From NCBI GenBank assembly GCA_964017155.1, contig OZ024857.1, forward strand, positions 18,526,935 to 18,590,934: a DNA stretch of 64,000 nt, written 5' to 3'. The translations under genes and the position numbers were made by a program. Positions 1-13,360 of this stretch are shown here, one piece after another. The notes beneath the pieces are model-generated. The model searched no databases and was not told the origin of the DNA. It saw only the letters and a list, made by a program, of their open reading frames with translations. Numbering within the stretch: position 1 is the first letter of the stretch; the number at the start of each line of letters is the position of its first letter. Source of the stretch: Oasisia sp. SBJ-2009. Lineage: Eukaryota > Annelida > Polychaeta > Sabellida > Siboglinidae.

Positions 1-45
1 GCTCAGTGTGTACAACTGTTACAGTTTGTATTTATGCCACTGCAG

Positions 46-3000
46 GGCAGCACGTGTCCGTTCAGTCACGATGTGCGACAACAGCATCGGCCGGAGATCT
101 GCAAGTTTTACCTGAACAGCGTGTGTAGCAAGGGCGACAACTGCCTGTACATGCACGGTATCCTTTCTGCAGTTCACACACGGCACAGGCTTCCAATGTG
201 CCCATAATGTGTAATTTCAGGGCTTTGCCATCTCTAACTTCCTGTACGTCTAAGCTCAGTTCTGTGTAGTACTAATATTTCAGTACTACATTTGAGTTAT
301 TGTCACAAGGTATGTATTAACATTTCACAAAAATGACATGATGCAATAATGTAGTCCGTTTGACAAGATGAAGACAAAGTCGTAATGTTGGGAATGTCTA
401 TAGGAAGGCATAAAGAATAAATGTGTGTTAATATATTTATTAATATGCTAACAATAGTGCCAAGGTCCACTCACATCTCTCTATGTTGATTCACCTTTTG
501 GGCCAATGGCCTCAGACCTAACAAAGGCTATTTATGGTTATTTACTTAGGTATGATTTAGATGTGCACACAGTGTTGCTGGACAGGCTTGAGAGAACTCA
601 GTGGTAATTTCCATATGGTGCTCCTTAAATAGGATAATTAATGCTCTTTGTTTGTTGCTCCAAGAGTGGGTGAGTAATAATAAGATGTAAACCTATGCAT
701 TTTCATTTGCATTTTTCCGGGCACTTGTTCCTTGACAGCCAACCAGGGACATTTCCATGTAGGTTTTTTCATGCTGGTGGTGGTTGTATCCATGGTGACA
801 ACTGTCGTTTCTCGCATGAAGAGCTCACAGACGACACGCGACACATATTGGAAAGGGTATGTTTTACGATACTGGTAATACCAAGGTAGTACAATGTCGG
901 TAAGCGTTTGGTGATTCTTCCAAAACGCCAGCTGTTATTTAGTTGATGTAATTCTAACATGTTCAAAATTATTCTGGTTTGCTAGAGCTCAGTACATTGT
1001 CATGATAGGAAAATAACAGTTTCCTCTGTGTCTCTATATCCCCTCACTCCATCATTTGAAATACAAGACTATCAGTTTGTAATTCCAGAGGAGAAAAACC
1101 AGTAAGTTTCTTGGTGTTCTTATCTAGCTGGTGGTAGTATAACTGTGAGAGTCTCAGTGTGATGTATATACTTTGCTTCTATCCTTGAAACAGGTTCTCG
1201 CAGAAAAGAAGGAAGACAAAATGGAAGGATCACCCAGGAAGAAGCCAAGTTTGCTGGGTGTGTTATTGGTTAATATTTCCCAACAGCCATTCTGGTAACC
1301 TAGTGTTTTATTGTTAGTATTGTTTTTGAACTTCATTATTAATAACTGCATCAAAATTGAGCAAGTAATGTACTGTTGTCAAAAATACCACACAAAAACA
1401 TACAGTTACATTGTTGCATACACTAGAGCATAATAGTGTATTTCTAACACTTGGACATGCACTATACTTCTTTCTATATGATGTCACACAGCTATATGTC
1501 CAGGCTACAGAGCCACTACATTATCTCAATGCACAACAGCCATACACTAACATACAACACTTTTAAAGTATTTTTAAGATCCATATAACAGAAACACCCA
1601 CCAGTCCGTCCAATTAGTCATGTCAATCCATCCAATCAGTCATGTTATTTGAACTATCTGTTTTATTTTAATTATTTCCCCTCCCACAGGCTCTCCCCCG
1701 AGACACCTCCGGGAGCAAATGATGGGATCGTCTCCCAGGGATCAGCAGGTGAAAAAGATCCCGTCGCTCTTTGACATCAAGGTCTTTCCCCCAAACCAGT
1801 CCCAGCGCATGAAGAGTCCGTCCCAAGGAGGACCCCCTGGACCCATGTCCCCTCCTCCAAGAGGAATGGGGTAAGTGTCTCTGTTTTCTTTAATTTGTTT
1901 TGTTTTGGGTATCTGTTTGAAAAACCATAGAGATGACATCAAGCTCTCTGGCAAATTCCAGGCCTGCAGATAAAATTTAAATTGAAAACCTTGTTGTCTT
2001 GATGGATTTCCACAATTATTTCACTTACTGAAAGTTATTTTGTACCTGTCTGATTTCTTTCTTTCATTGACATGTGCCGTTAGTGTATTTATTGTTTCTT
2101 TTTTATGAAAACACTGACAGTGTTTGAATTATAGAGGTCTCAAAATGTTTCATCCACAAAATACATAAGCATTTATTTCTCCTCTTATTTTTTAGTATTT
2201 TTATTTAATTAAAGAAATCTGGAACACCTTTTCCCAGTCCTATAACATCCTGGATAAGGAAATGAAAGATATAGCATGTATTGTTAATATTTACACAACA
2301 GCTTTACACAATTTCAGTGGAATAGGGATTTTAAAACAAATATGACTTACTGTTATCATGTCGTGTTTCTTCAGACCCAACTTCTACTCTGAGATGCGTC
2401 CGTCTCCCAACCGAATGCCACCACCCATCCGCCCCAATATGATGATGCCGCCTCCTGGCATGGGGCCACCCAGGGGTATGATGCCACCGGATGTTAACCG
2501 CGAGGGTCTGCTGGCTCACCCTGGCTTGCCACCTCCGGGGTACTTTGGTGATGAGCAGCAGGGGCAACATGGTATTGGACCACCGAATGCCTTCTTTGGA
2601 ATGCCGGGTCCTGACTCAGACAAGAGCCCCAGTGGCACAGATGGTATGTGTGATTAATGTAGTCGTATTTGTGTTAATGTTAACGTGGGGAGCGGTGATC
2701 GCGCAGTAGAGTGCCGGACTGTCAATCGATGGGACGGTGGTTCAATCCCACCTACCGCCGTTTCGAAACTTAGGCAATTTCGTTCACACCACATTTGCCT
2801 GTGTCTTTCGGAAGAGACACTAAAAGCCGGTGGTCCCTTCTGTCTGGTGTCTATGCCAGGGGAAGTAAAAGACCCCACTCAGGAGGTAAATGTGAAACTT
2901 GTAGTGGACTCACAAATTCTCCTTGGACTTTATTAAACGCTCGACAAAGGGCCCCGTCCAATATCTGGGAGAAAGAAAGAGAAAATGTTTCTAGAAGTGG

Positions 3001-5961
3001 AATAAAACAATTGGTTCTTTTTACCAGTTAATATTTACTAATTTTAATGAGGTTGCTTTGGATGATATTTGTTTTGTATGTTATATTATAGGCATGTAAA
3101 TGTTTGGTGCATGGCACACTATCTAGTGATACACTTGCACTGTCTGACGTCCGCTGTTTGTATGTGACAGATGGCACCACAATGCCAGCCGGACAGACAG
3201 ACCAATCAGGGATGCCAGATGACAAGTATAACATCCCAGTGCACTTGGCCCCAAAGCAGCGGGAACTCTTCCTACGGATCCAGCAGCAACAGAGGGAGAG
3301 GGACGCCTCCGTCAGCTCACAGCAGAATAGTAAGGACGAAGATGGTGCGTCATCACTCCTGCCAGGGGGAGCCACCTCTGGTGTTTTTTCTTCTCTTCGA
3401 CTCCAGAGCTCCATCAGAATTTCCTTTGATGCCGTGTTATCTTCTGGCATTGTATACTTGCTGTATTGAATGTGTTACTTTCTTACGTGATCTCAACATT
3501 TGTCTTCTTTTCTTATTGTCTGTCCTGATATTACTGTGTGTTAACACACTACAAATCAGCATACATAGTTTTTGCAGACATTACATTACTACTACTATGG
3601 TGTTAAGGTCATGCAAAAGTGTTCTGTTCATTTAGCCTAACTTCAGTATACACTGTAGTGCTAATTATTTCTTAAAAATAACTTCCAAAATGTACAAGAT
3701 CCCACCATTTAAACTATACGTATTCCTCCTTCATCAACAGATAATGGTCAATTTTTTATGTTATTTAAAACATTAGCAACAATAAGTTATTATAAAAAAA
3801 TAAGATGATTTTACGAGGGCAAAAATAGCGAGACTTGGTACCTTTGAAAGATGCCAGTGGGAATGACACAAATTGTTTTGTTGCAGATGAGAATGACAAC
3901 TGGTACTCGAGTGATGAAGAAGATGGTCCAAAGCCCTCGAATGTCCTCATGAACATGGGCATTCCACCAGGTGGCCCAATGGCACAGCAGCAACAGCAGC
4001 CAGCCAATCAGAAACCGCCGGTGCTCAACTTACAACAGATGTTGAACGTCATTAAAAGTGCTGCCACTTCGCAGCCACCTCCTGTGATGGGGTGAGTAAG
4101 AGGGACAGGGAACTCTCGGTGACACTTGCTTAGAAGCTCTTCTATGACAGATAACGTCTACTTGGTGCAGTCAAGTTCACAGAGTTGTAGACTTGTCACT
4201 TGAGTATGCTGAATAGCATTATGGCTGATTTTATAACTGTCTAGATGGGCAGGAGCACTTGATTTAGTGCAATGGTGATTCTATATTTTATTTTACCTGA
4301 TATATGTTAATGTATTTTTGTATGTATACAAAACCTTAAATAAAATATGCATTTTGTCGTTTGACAAACTTGTGAACTGCTTGTGCTGTATCCTAGCAGT
4401 GCTAACACGATGGTTATTTGTTTGTTGCAGTGATGCTCACCTAGGTGGCGGTATGAACCAAGGTCGTGACCCCAGAACGATGATGGGTCAGTCGCCAGCA
4501 GTTGACCCCCGCACTGGTCTCCCCCACCCTGCACCGAAAGCGAACGACCCACGGCTGCACTCTGCAGCGTCCAACATGTCGTCGGCATCGCACGACGCCG
4601 CCATAACAATCGATGCCTCGCTGGCGCAGTCTGGTGGCGGCGTGCCATACGTGGTGCGACGTCTGCCCATCATCCCCTCCGTCAGCCTACCGCCAGCGTT
4701 GAACATGTTCGAAGTGCGGTACGGCTACGACCCTCGTGTACAGCAACACATCAAGAAGCTGGAACCGACGCTTATACAACAGCAGATGGCCAAAGGCGAC
4801 GCCGCCGTGAAGCAGCGAATAATCCCTCTGGAGGGAGAACACGAGCATGTGGTGATGGCCGAAGTACCGGTGGCGCCGCCGCCACCACCACCGCTGGCAC
4901 TGCCGCCCCTGCTACAGAACACTGTCATGTCGAGCATTCTCGCGTCGGGCGCTCTGCACAACATGGCACGGTTTCCCCAGCCGCGGTTCCAGCAGCCGCC
5001 GCCGAATTTCCTCGCAGCCATGGCAACGATGTCACATGTACGCCTCGGACGGACTATGTCTCAGCCGCCTCCCAGTGAGGTTGTCATGGACCCCTGCTTC
5101 CAGCGGCGGGATTCCCATCCGATGCCGGCCCATCCGATGCCGGCCCATCCGATGCCGGCCCATCCGATGCCGGCCCATCCGATGCCAGCGAAAGTGATTG
5201 ATCCGCGTGTGGCGAGATTACACGAGTCGCGATCGCAGGATTCAACTGTCTCCAGTGTTAATGTGTCAGACGTAGTAGTGCCAAAAGCGTTGTCGGCATC
5301 GTCAACTCCTGTAGAATTGCCGTCGTTGCTGCAGACACCACCCCCACCCCTGCACCCAGGGCTGAAACCAGCCGTGACTGACCCACGTACGTGTAAGACA
5401 CAGGGCACTGGCAGTGCTTCATCCAGTGGCGATGATCAGGGTGATTCTCCGCAGCATGCCACGCAGCATGCGGACGCTCAGCGACCATTGTTGTCGCATC
5501 GCAACGACCCGCGCTTTAAAAAGCGGCACAAGGCTGTAGCCGATGCGCCGTCGGTCAAGACGGAAAGCGATGTCGCAGAGTCGGAACCAGTTAACCCGCC
5601 GTCACAACAGCGACGCGGGATGGAATACAGCTCACCACTGGGTGGCAGCACTGGTGAATCAACATCAGAGACATCTGCAGGCAATGCATATAATCGTCCG
5701 CCAAACTCGCGGTTTCAGCAGTTGCAGCAGCACCAAAAGCGACACGATTTCAAAACGGCAAAGACAGGTTCCAATAATGGTAAGACAATGGGCACAGCTG
5801 CTTCGTTGGTATTGCCACAGGTGGCGCCGGTAGTGACAACGACTGCGACATTAGAACTTACACCAGAACAACTACAGTTGCCCCCCGGGGCGACTGGTGA
5901 TGAACCATCGTTGAAGGCCATGTTTAAAACATTTGATCCGACGGCATCACCGTTCTGTTAG
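46..5961 (+). CDS. ZC3H4: ZC3H4/ZC3H6-family CCCH zinc-finger protein, 3' part (nine exons)
   Basis: Exons read from splice sites with matching phases: 46-157, 747-856, 1194-1257, 1690-1870, 2375-2643, 3171-3344, 3887-4091 and 4431-5961 (stop TAG), so eight internal-to-terminal exons are placed; the 5' part lies before the window. The first exon encodes the end of one CCCH finger (CPFSH) and a second finger (ICKFYLNSVC...CLYMH). The next encodes a third (FPCRFFHAGGGC...CRFSH) followed by EELTDDTRHILERV, as in ZC3H4/6. Later come the short motif KIPSLFDIKVFPP, a Pro/Met-rich stretch, PPKQR-like sequence (APKQRELFLRIQQQQ), an acidic NWYSSDEED motif and a long terminal exon with repeated DPR motifs, all typical of the family. 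Known members bind RNA in the nucleus and restrict non-coding transcription; that role is taken from the family. ZC3H4 versus ZC3H6 cannot be decided, since invertebrates often have one gene for both. Confidence 0.9.
2688..2975 (+). mobile_element. tRNA-derived SINE (family A) in a ZC3H4/6 intron
   Basis: A pol III-type head contains an A-box-like stretch (GATCGCGCAGTAGAGTG) and a B-box-like stretch (GGTTCAATCCC at 2741-2751). It is followed by a central segment (CTTAGGCAATTTCGTTCAC) and a body with GTCTTTCGGAAGAGAC and GGTCCCTTCTGTCTGG. Similar bodies occur at 33785-33945 and 45850-46080 on the other strand. The 3' edge is uncertain. Confidence 0.7.
4431..5961 (+). CDS. ZC3H4: Terminal coding exon of the ZC3H4/6-like gene, with DPR motifs
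   Basis: The acceptor is TTGTTGCAG at 4422-4430, and the upstream exon ends in phase 2 (GG|T), giving G-D-A-H-L. The exon encodes about 510 residues of low complexity. DPR tripeptides recur (GRDPRTM, AVDPRTG, NDPRLHS, YDPRVQQ, IDPRVAR, TDPRTCK, NDPRFKK), a feature of vertebrate ZC3H4/6 C-termini. It also carries a Pro run, a five-fold HPMPA repeat and a conserved-looking end (LKAMFKTFDPTASPFC). The ORF stays open upstream of 4431 into the intron, so the start of this exon rests on the splice site and phase rather than on an ATG. Confidence 0.88.
5116..5190 (+). repeat. In-frame 15-bp coding minisatellite, five HPMPA units
   Basis: Five tandem copies of CATCCGATGCCGGCC (the last has CCAGCG) encode HPMPA five times. 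The first four copies are identical at DNA level, which suggests recent expansion or homogenisation. The unit is a multiple of three, so length changes keep the frame. Confidence 0.95.
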
Positions 5962-7135
5962 CACAGGTAGTCTGTGGCCCCTGAGGATCAGCACAGCTGA
6001 TGTACACTGTCTTTCTCGGTTGTCAGTTCACGTTGTTGGCGCATTCGTCAAACCCGTTTTTAATCTAACCATAGGCTCGGTTTGACCCAGTAGATAAACG
6101 CACTTTGCTGTGTACTTACTTTTAAGTGACCCGTGCACGTTTAGTTTCTGACGTAATGTCAGATATATCGTTTTACACGAATTCAATAGAACATTGGCTA
6201 CTAAAAGCGTGATTGCTGCAAAAACATGTATCCTGTGTGCATGTAAAATGGACAGCTTACAAGTTGTATGTATAGATTATTTAAAGGCTAACTTGTGTGT
6301 ATGTTTGCGCGTAGTCACGTCTTAGTAACTCCACCCACCATGTTTGACTGTGATGTTTGTTCTGTGCCAGTAGTTCGGATAACATTTTTACACTGAGCTG
6401 TTCATTGTACAGCACTGAAATGTGATATTATAGCAAACCAGTTTTGTGGGATGACTTCAAAATCAAATACTTTTTGGTCACGTATTAAGGTTACACATTG
6501 CTGGGATAAGAACTGAAGTAGCATAGAAATACTTTGCCATGGTAGCGACTACCAGGTTTTCAATGTACCCACTTTTACATGGACAGCACATTATGTTCAC
6601 CTGAAGAAACTAGGCTTCCCATTTCAAGAGAAATATTTAAATATACCTCAGTACTGAGTCGTTATTAAAAGTACCACAGTTGAATAGTTTTTAAGGAGCT
6701 TTGTAGTAGTCTTGAGTGTTCTTTTTGGCTCCTATTAGTCAACATACCTAATATTTATTTTGTCTCCATCTCGGTGATAGACTTATTCTGTGTACACTGT
6801 ATAGCAGTTATTCCCCAAAAGGCTTTGAATAATTTTATCATTTACTAGAATTATTCAGTTTAGACTGCATCAGAATGCAACACATACCCTCCACCAATCA
6901 ATAGCTCCAGTTGTCTGAAATGTGATTTTCAAAAAAATTGCATGTAAGATTAGTTTGCATCCGTCACCTGTGTTGTATTTTCATGTGATCGCAATCGTGT
7001 TGTACAGAAATTCATATACTGTCATACGTCGTTTTACCAGTGTGTTCACGGTGTCCCAAATGTGTATATTGTAAGTATGATTACGTATGTGCAGACTGCT
7101 TGTAAATATGTAATAAAGTGGCGTTCAATTAACGC
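5962..7135 (+). other. ZC3H4: 3'UTR of the ZC3H4/6-like gene
   Basis: AT-rich non-coding sequence runs from the TAG stop to an AATAAA hexamer at 7112-7117, followed by GT-rich sequence, so cleavage is expected around 7130-7140. No ORF of note lies on either strand. The cleavage site itself is inferred. Confidence 0.6.
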
Positions 7136-8140
7136 TTATTGCTGCAGTAATTATGTCTATTGTTCTAATTCACATTAAACATTTACAAGTTCTGGGACAG
7201 ATAAAATATGGGCAATGAGCAGTAAGTAGTGTCTTCATATAATTCTACACACTAAAACAACTATGTAGAGAATTAGATAAATTTAGAATGCTTCATTTCA
7301 CGTTATAACTACCTTAAAACGGGCATCTTCTGATTTGGGTGGATGCCCTAACTTAAGGGTAATATCCCACAAGTTGTAGTCCTTTGGACCAAAGGTCTAC
7401 CAGACTTATGGCATCATTCTGCATCTGATGTTAGCTCAGAAACTGCATGGGATCTTTTTTCTATGCATGAGAAATTTATATTAATTTTTGATTGGATTGT
7501 TCTAAAAGAACCTGGTTAGATCTGTAGTTGTAGCAAATACCTGGTAGTCATGTAATGTATTTCTTCACAAACTTAGACATTTTATTTTCAATATCCAGTC
7601 TATAAGTATCTGTCTAGATTAGTGGTCAGTAATGGTCTAGGCTTCTTGAATCAATTTATAATTTATACAGTGTAACAGATTAACCATCAGACACAGCCAG
7701 GTGTCGATTGCTTATTGCTCAGAAAGAAGTTGAATGACAGATTACCTAGCAATAGTTGCTAAGGGGTGCATTTGAAAATGCATACAATATACCCCCCGCC
7801 CCCCGCTATTCCAACAATCAAAATTCACTTAATCCACTAAATAGCTCTTGGTATATCAACTTTTGCATTTACCCCTAAACTTCTGATGGAAGCCACACAA
7901 TGGCAGGAATGCCAAAGTGAACATTGATGTAAACCAGCACAGATGTAATTCTCAACAAACTGCAAGGTTTATTCTTAAAAAACTGCTCCAACAGAAATAA
8001 CAACCACAACATGTAATGGCTTAATTAACAAGGCTTACCGTATGCCACTGTTTGTTTTAACTAAATAACAGACTTGTTACTACACGTGTACATTCATTGC
8101 GAAGCACAGAACATAGAACACACCTGTGATATTTACCATG
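7136..8140. other. Intergenic, no gene seen
   Basis: AT-rich sequence between the ends of two convergent genes. I see no coding exon. There is a short C-rich run at 7792-7804 and nothing else of note. Confidence 0.5.
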
Positions 8141-8539
8141 AACAAGGCAATTACAACAAACAGGTTTCTGCCACTGCAAACCCATGTTTTTATCATTGTA
8201 GGTGATGTCAAAATATTATGTACAACAGACATTTCAGTCTCTGCTGGTGCACAATCGACATTTATTCAAGCCGCTGCAAAAATGAGATATTAAAGACCTT
8301 TTTGTTGCCACTTCAGATATACAATATAATATGATATTCATTCAGTGACTGCAGATGTACAGCAGACTGTTAATCCTATTGCAGATGTACAGTAAACATT
8401 TCTTTAGGCACCTGCTGAAGTACAGTAAACATTGTTAATGCCATTGCAGATGTACAAAAGACATCCGTACAAATCACTGCAAATATACAGTAGACCGTTA
8501 ATGTCTCTCCATACATACAACAGACTTGTTCAAGGAACT

Positions 8540-8905
8540 TTGAACTTACAACAGACTTGTTCATGGAATTTTGAATGTACAACAGACCTTTGTTCATAGA
8601 ACTGAGAATGTACAACAGACCTTTGTTCATAGAACCGAGAATGTACAACATACCTTTGTTCATAGAACTGAGAATGTACAACAGACCTTTGTTCATAGAA
8701 CTGAGAATGTACAACAGACCTTTGTTCATAGAACTGAGAATGTACAACAGACCTTTGTTCATAGAACTGAGAATGTACAACATACCTTTGTTCATAGAAC
8801 TGAGAATGTACAACAGACCTTTGTTCATAGAACTAAGAATGTACAACAGACCTTTGTTCATAGAACTGAGAATGTACAATAGAACTTTATTTATGGAACT
8901 GCAAA
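8540..8905. repeat. 33-bp minisatellite, about 11 copies
   Basis: The unit begins GAATGTACAACAGACCTTTG and continues to TTCATAGAACTGA (33 bp). Copies are nearly identical from 8571 to 8880 and decay on both sides; from about 8200 there are single diverged blocks such as CAGATGTACAGCAGAC. Because 33 is a multiple of three, all frames stay open, which gives spurious ORFs on both strands. Confidence 0.92.
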
Positions 8906-8959
8906 TGTACTACAACAGACGTTTGTTCAGTTTACACTTACACACATTGGACATTGTAA

Positions 8960-11900
8960 AGTGGTGAGCAGGTTTCAGGAATAGTAGACTCGGGGAAACT
9001 TATTTTTAATGTCATAAACCCTGGACTACATAATGTGTGAATATCAAACACTCCAGCAAGTATGAAATCATAAAATTACAACCAGAACAAGTTTATTCAG
9101 TGATGCATAAAGTATGGAAATACAAAACTCGATCAACATATGAAATGCATTTCATGCACTATATTAAATGTTACAAAGTTGTCAACACTTCTGTGCAGTT
9201 ATGGACAATTCCTGTCTAGAAGTCTTCTCATCTTGAATAATATTCACACACATCTTGTGAACTTGCGTATGATCATTTACAAAAGGACATGTTAAACAAC
9301 GGGCCTAGTCCCCTCACTAATACAACTCACTGCCACATGATGGTGTCAGTAATGATTCATGTAGTGGGTGAATAGCTTAAAGGGATTCTTTTAAAATGTT
9401 TAACTGTAATACATGCAATTTTATTTACTAATCATGTTAAAAAAATAATTTCATAGAATTCTATGCCTACATTTCATTACAAATGTTTCATTACTCATAG
9501 CCCTGACAACATATCAAAAAATAACCATACAAGGCACAGTCATGAATATTCAGTTCGGTTTGCCAGACTTCGGTTTCATCCAACAAATTCACTGTGTTTA
9601 AAGTCAACAGTCACGATGGCATGGTTCACGTGGTTCATGAATATTCATTATAATCAGGCTACATATTTAATCACCCATGTGGCAGCAAGTACAAAGTGAT
9701 TCACATAAACGTTTATGTATCAGCTTGTTGGGCAGATAACACCAAAGTTATGCATTGATTTGCAAGACGAAAGCAGCAGAGAAAGTACTTATGTGAAATC
9801 ATCATGTATTGATACAGTACACCTCAAACAATCCCTTTGAAGTAGCTAATATCACTGAATCAAGAGATTGGGTAATTGCAATTTTTTAATTTATACTCAA
9901 TAATATATCAATGTACAGTCACTGGCCATTTTAACTAACTTTTGCTGAAAATATTTGATCAGTTCATCCAAAGATCTCAAACGTATATTTCCACAAACTC
10001 ATTGGTGTACTGTAGTCGTACTAAATGTCTCTTGAAATTAATCTAAAATGCGACGAGGAAATATTGAGTTGAGGGGATACCTTTAACAGACGGGATGCCG
10101 TTCAAAATGGCGACACAGTAACCAACATCACCTCAGTTACAATTTCTGTTTACATCTGTCTACCTTACCTAGATGCCAGCATCTGAGTAGATTGAGACAT
10201 TCACAACAAGAACATCTCTGGTGTTGGCAAGAATATTCTCTCGAGTACATTTCAGAATACATTTCGCGGTTGCCATGGTTACTTGTAATATCTGCATAGT
10301 CTACATAGTAGCTACAGGCATCATAAATGTTACACTAACTTAACATTTGTTGTCACTGCCATAATGGTTATTACATAAATGTCCCACACATTTTACAAGG
10401 ATAAATAATTACAACGAATCACATTCAGTATGATAACAACAGAATGTAGTAGTTGGGGATCTTCTCAAAATCATAATTGATCTTATCAAAAATTCGAATT
10501 TACCAAAATAAAGCAATGCATAACATCACTGCATGGAACATAATTATTGTCCTTTAAAACCTGTCCCCCAATATTTGACGTCACCACCCAGTGATTGGAA
10601 AATAAATATTTTTCAATGTGTGATAGTAATCAAAATGAATCCTTCACTCACCACTGTAAAAAATTACACACTATCACACATCCACATTTTGAGAATATCC
10701 CCAACAATAAAGCCAAATGACAATTTATCTCAACATTTGACCTACATTTTGTGCGACTTCCATGGCCTTCCAACGTCTTCATTACTGACCAACATCTTCA
10801 TTACTGTTTTGTTGACAATCCCACCATCTAGTGGTCAATGGAATGATACACGAAATTTATCGGAGATGCCAAGTCCACTACCTCTGTAGAACTACTGCTT
10901 CTTCTTTGATGCTTGTAAATTCTACCAATCTTAGCATTCATGCAAAAATATACCACCAAACAACAGTATACCAACACACCAACATTTCACGGTAATACGT
11001 CTCGTGTTTCTACGCCATCCTCTAAAATCTCTCATAATTAAAACTGGTAGACCCAATCTTAAATGTTACTAGGCACCTCAGGGATATACATTTATATAAG
11101 TTTTTATTAATCCTATCGTATCATATCCTATCCTATCCTACCGATACAACTTCAATGCTTCTAAACAAGATGGTGATAGACACGTTTTTTGTGTGTCACT
11201 AAGTGTTTGAGTAAACAGGCAAGATATATAATATTATATAACCTTCTGTGCATTATTACTTTGCAAAATAATATACTGAAAAGTTGTACAACACTGGTGC
11301 TACAGCAATATAGTCGGTGGTAAGTAAATCCTTTGATGTTGCCACATAAAGTTAAAATGATCATACGTCACAGACATGAGATCAGCGGTATAGTATGGAT
11401 ACAAAGTTGCGTTAGTAATTCCTAGGGCATTAGTTCTGTTTCTGCTGTACAGTGCAAGTGCATTTATTGAACGTTGTTGGATGAACATGTAGACATTTGT
11501 GCACACAGAAAGTGGCAGTTATAACCACCAAGAAAGCTACCACTAGATGGCAGGTTTTGCTGACATATCATAATTTGTCCACAAATAACGGCACTGTTAA
11601 GTAAATGACTGTTACATACAAAGAGCATTTAGTTACCAATTTAGTTATTTGTGGAGACACTGCAATATGAGCCTAGACAAGACAGTATATGCATAAAATG
11701 CAAGATGTCATCACATTTACATGTTGAATTCTTTCCAAATCTCCTTACATAGTCTACTTGTCTCTAAGTGTCTTTCACTCTGCATATGATTTGGCATTAT
11801 AAAGCAGTTCATTGTATACCAATGCACACTTACGCTGAAATTATAATGTGCTTTATCGTTGGTTTGCATGGTGTCATCGTGAATTATAACATTAAATTAT

Positions 11901-12265
11901 ATATATAACATTGACTTGAATAATAACACAATAATGATATGACATATTTACATTCATTTACAAAGTCATCATAGGCAATTACTAAACCGACCGCCAGTAG
12001 AATTAGTTTCAGGGACTATTCTTACCACATTGCATGTGCAGTAATCATGAGCACACCAGTATGTCGTAATGTAAGTATTTACAAACACCAACAATTCAAA
12101 TGTCGACAGAGTACAAATGTCTGTCCTAATGGTAAGATATGGCTACTTACCACGGTGCATGAAAGTGCCAGTGTTTTTTGGTTGAAAAAATATAAACAAA
12201 AACTTATCTGCTGTCCCAAAACTATCCTTCTGTCGACAGCCATGTTGAATCAGAGGTACGTTAAC
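8960..12265. other. Spacer and probable 3'UTR of the TRAF6-like gene
   Basis: AT-rich and without recognisable coding sequence. The part next to 12265 should be the minus-strand 3'UTR. The nearest minus-strand AATAAA I see is at 11463-11468, with another at 11102-11107. A short ATCCT repeat occurs near 11120-11145. Confidence 0.4.
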
Positions 12266-13360
12266 TCATTTACTCAAAATGCTTGCTTTCACAAAGAGAG
12301 CATCATTTTTAATGTACGTTGAGCTCTCGATCTGCGGTATCGAAGCGAATTCAATATAACCAAAACCTTTGTGATTGCGTGATGTTGTAGGCCGCTGGAA
12401 TGCCGCTAGTTCTGGGTTTGCCTCGAGCGTTTCCATGATGTCTCTGCGCTTCTCGTAATTGTCATTCTGGTCGAGAATTGAGAGCGTGATCCGGCCTCGA
12501 AACGGCCACTCGAGGATGTCGTCGTACTCCCCCTTCATGAAGTGTACGAAGAGCGAGATGTGCGTTGCGAAGCCGGACTCGACGCCATTGAGGTTGATGC
12601 GAATACAGATCTTGTAGCCGTACACGCTGCAGTAGAACCCAGTGCTGTGTAGCGCCGTGATTCGACCCTGAGTCGCCTCGTTCCGCAGCCGGAAGAAGTC
12701 TTTGATCTTCCACACGTAGGTGCCGTTGCAGAACCTTGACTCGACGCACTGTTTGTAGTACTTGAGCCGCGCGCCTTGTTCCTCGACAATGCGTTCTAAC
12801 TTCTCGAGGCGCGCCTCCATTATCGCGTTATACTGCGTCTTCTTCTTCAGTTCCTCCTGAAATTCCTGATCCGACAACAAGCTAGCGGTCGACATTAAAC
12901 CCGACCCGAACTGTGGCTGGGCGGTGTCTGCAGCACTCGACCCAGACTGCAGTGCTTCGAAGCAGCACTGCTCCACATGCAATGTCTCCGCCGATGACGC
13001 ACCGCTGGATAAAACACCCGGCCGGTTCAAAGTCCTCAGGAAGTTGTCACTTTGACACATACTGGACAGACCCGACATGATCTGTGGGGTCGCTGCCGAT
13101 GGCAGGTTGAGCTTCTGTAGAGCAAGCCGGACGTCATCGTTGTTGACTGTTTCGCCGGGTCTCGTTGCCAGGGCGATCCCGACCTCAGGATTGTCGGAGT
13201 CGATGTTGACGAGTGGCAGTGGGTCGGTCGTGCCACTCAGATCATGAAACTGCAGTGGCACGCGCATGAACTTAAAGAGCTGGTTGACGGCCTGAGACAA
13301 TATGAGCAGGTGGTGCTGGCTGTTCTCAGACATGTGTTTCTCCATTTTTTCCCGCGTCAT
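12266..13360 (-). CDS. TRAF6: TRAF6-like last exon: linker, coiled coil and MATH domain
   Basis: The acceptor is GTGTTTCAG next to 13360, in phase 0, and it joins KTE to [14 protein letters not shown], the end of the last TRAF zinc finger. About 150 residues of low-complexity linker follow, then a predicted coiled coil ([20 protein letters not shown]), then a MATH/TRAF-C domain of about 150 residues ending [14 protein letters not shown] trimerises and binds receptor peptides in known members. The exon is intronless through the whole MATH domain. Confidence 0.93.
   Translation of the reverse strand: MTREKMEKHMSENSQHHLLILSQAVNQLFKFMRVPLQFHDLSGTTDPLPLVNIDSDNPEVGIALATRPGETVNNDDVRLALQKLNLPSAATPQIMSGLSSMCQSDNFLRTLNRPGVLSSGASSAETLHVEQCCFEALQSGSSAADTAQPQFGSGLMSTASLLSDQEFQEELKKKTQYNAIMEARLEKLERIVEEQGARLKYYKQCVESRFCNGTYVWKIKDFFRLRNEATQGRITALHSTGFYCSVYGYKICIRINLNGVESGFATHISLFVHFMKGEYDDILEWPFRGRITLSILDQNDNYEKRRDIMETLEANPELAAFQRPTTSRNHKGFGYIEFASIPQIESSTYIKNDALFVKASILSK

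Noticed and set aside
8376..8967. Long ORFs on both strands
   Set aside because: They are translations of a 33-bp minisatellite; the unit length keeps all frames open.
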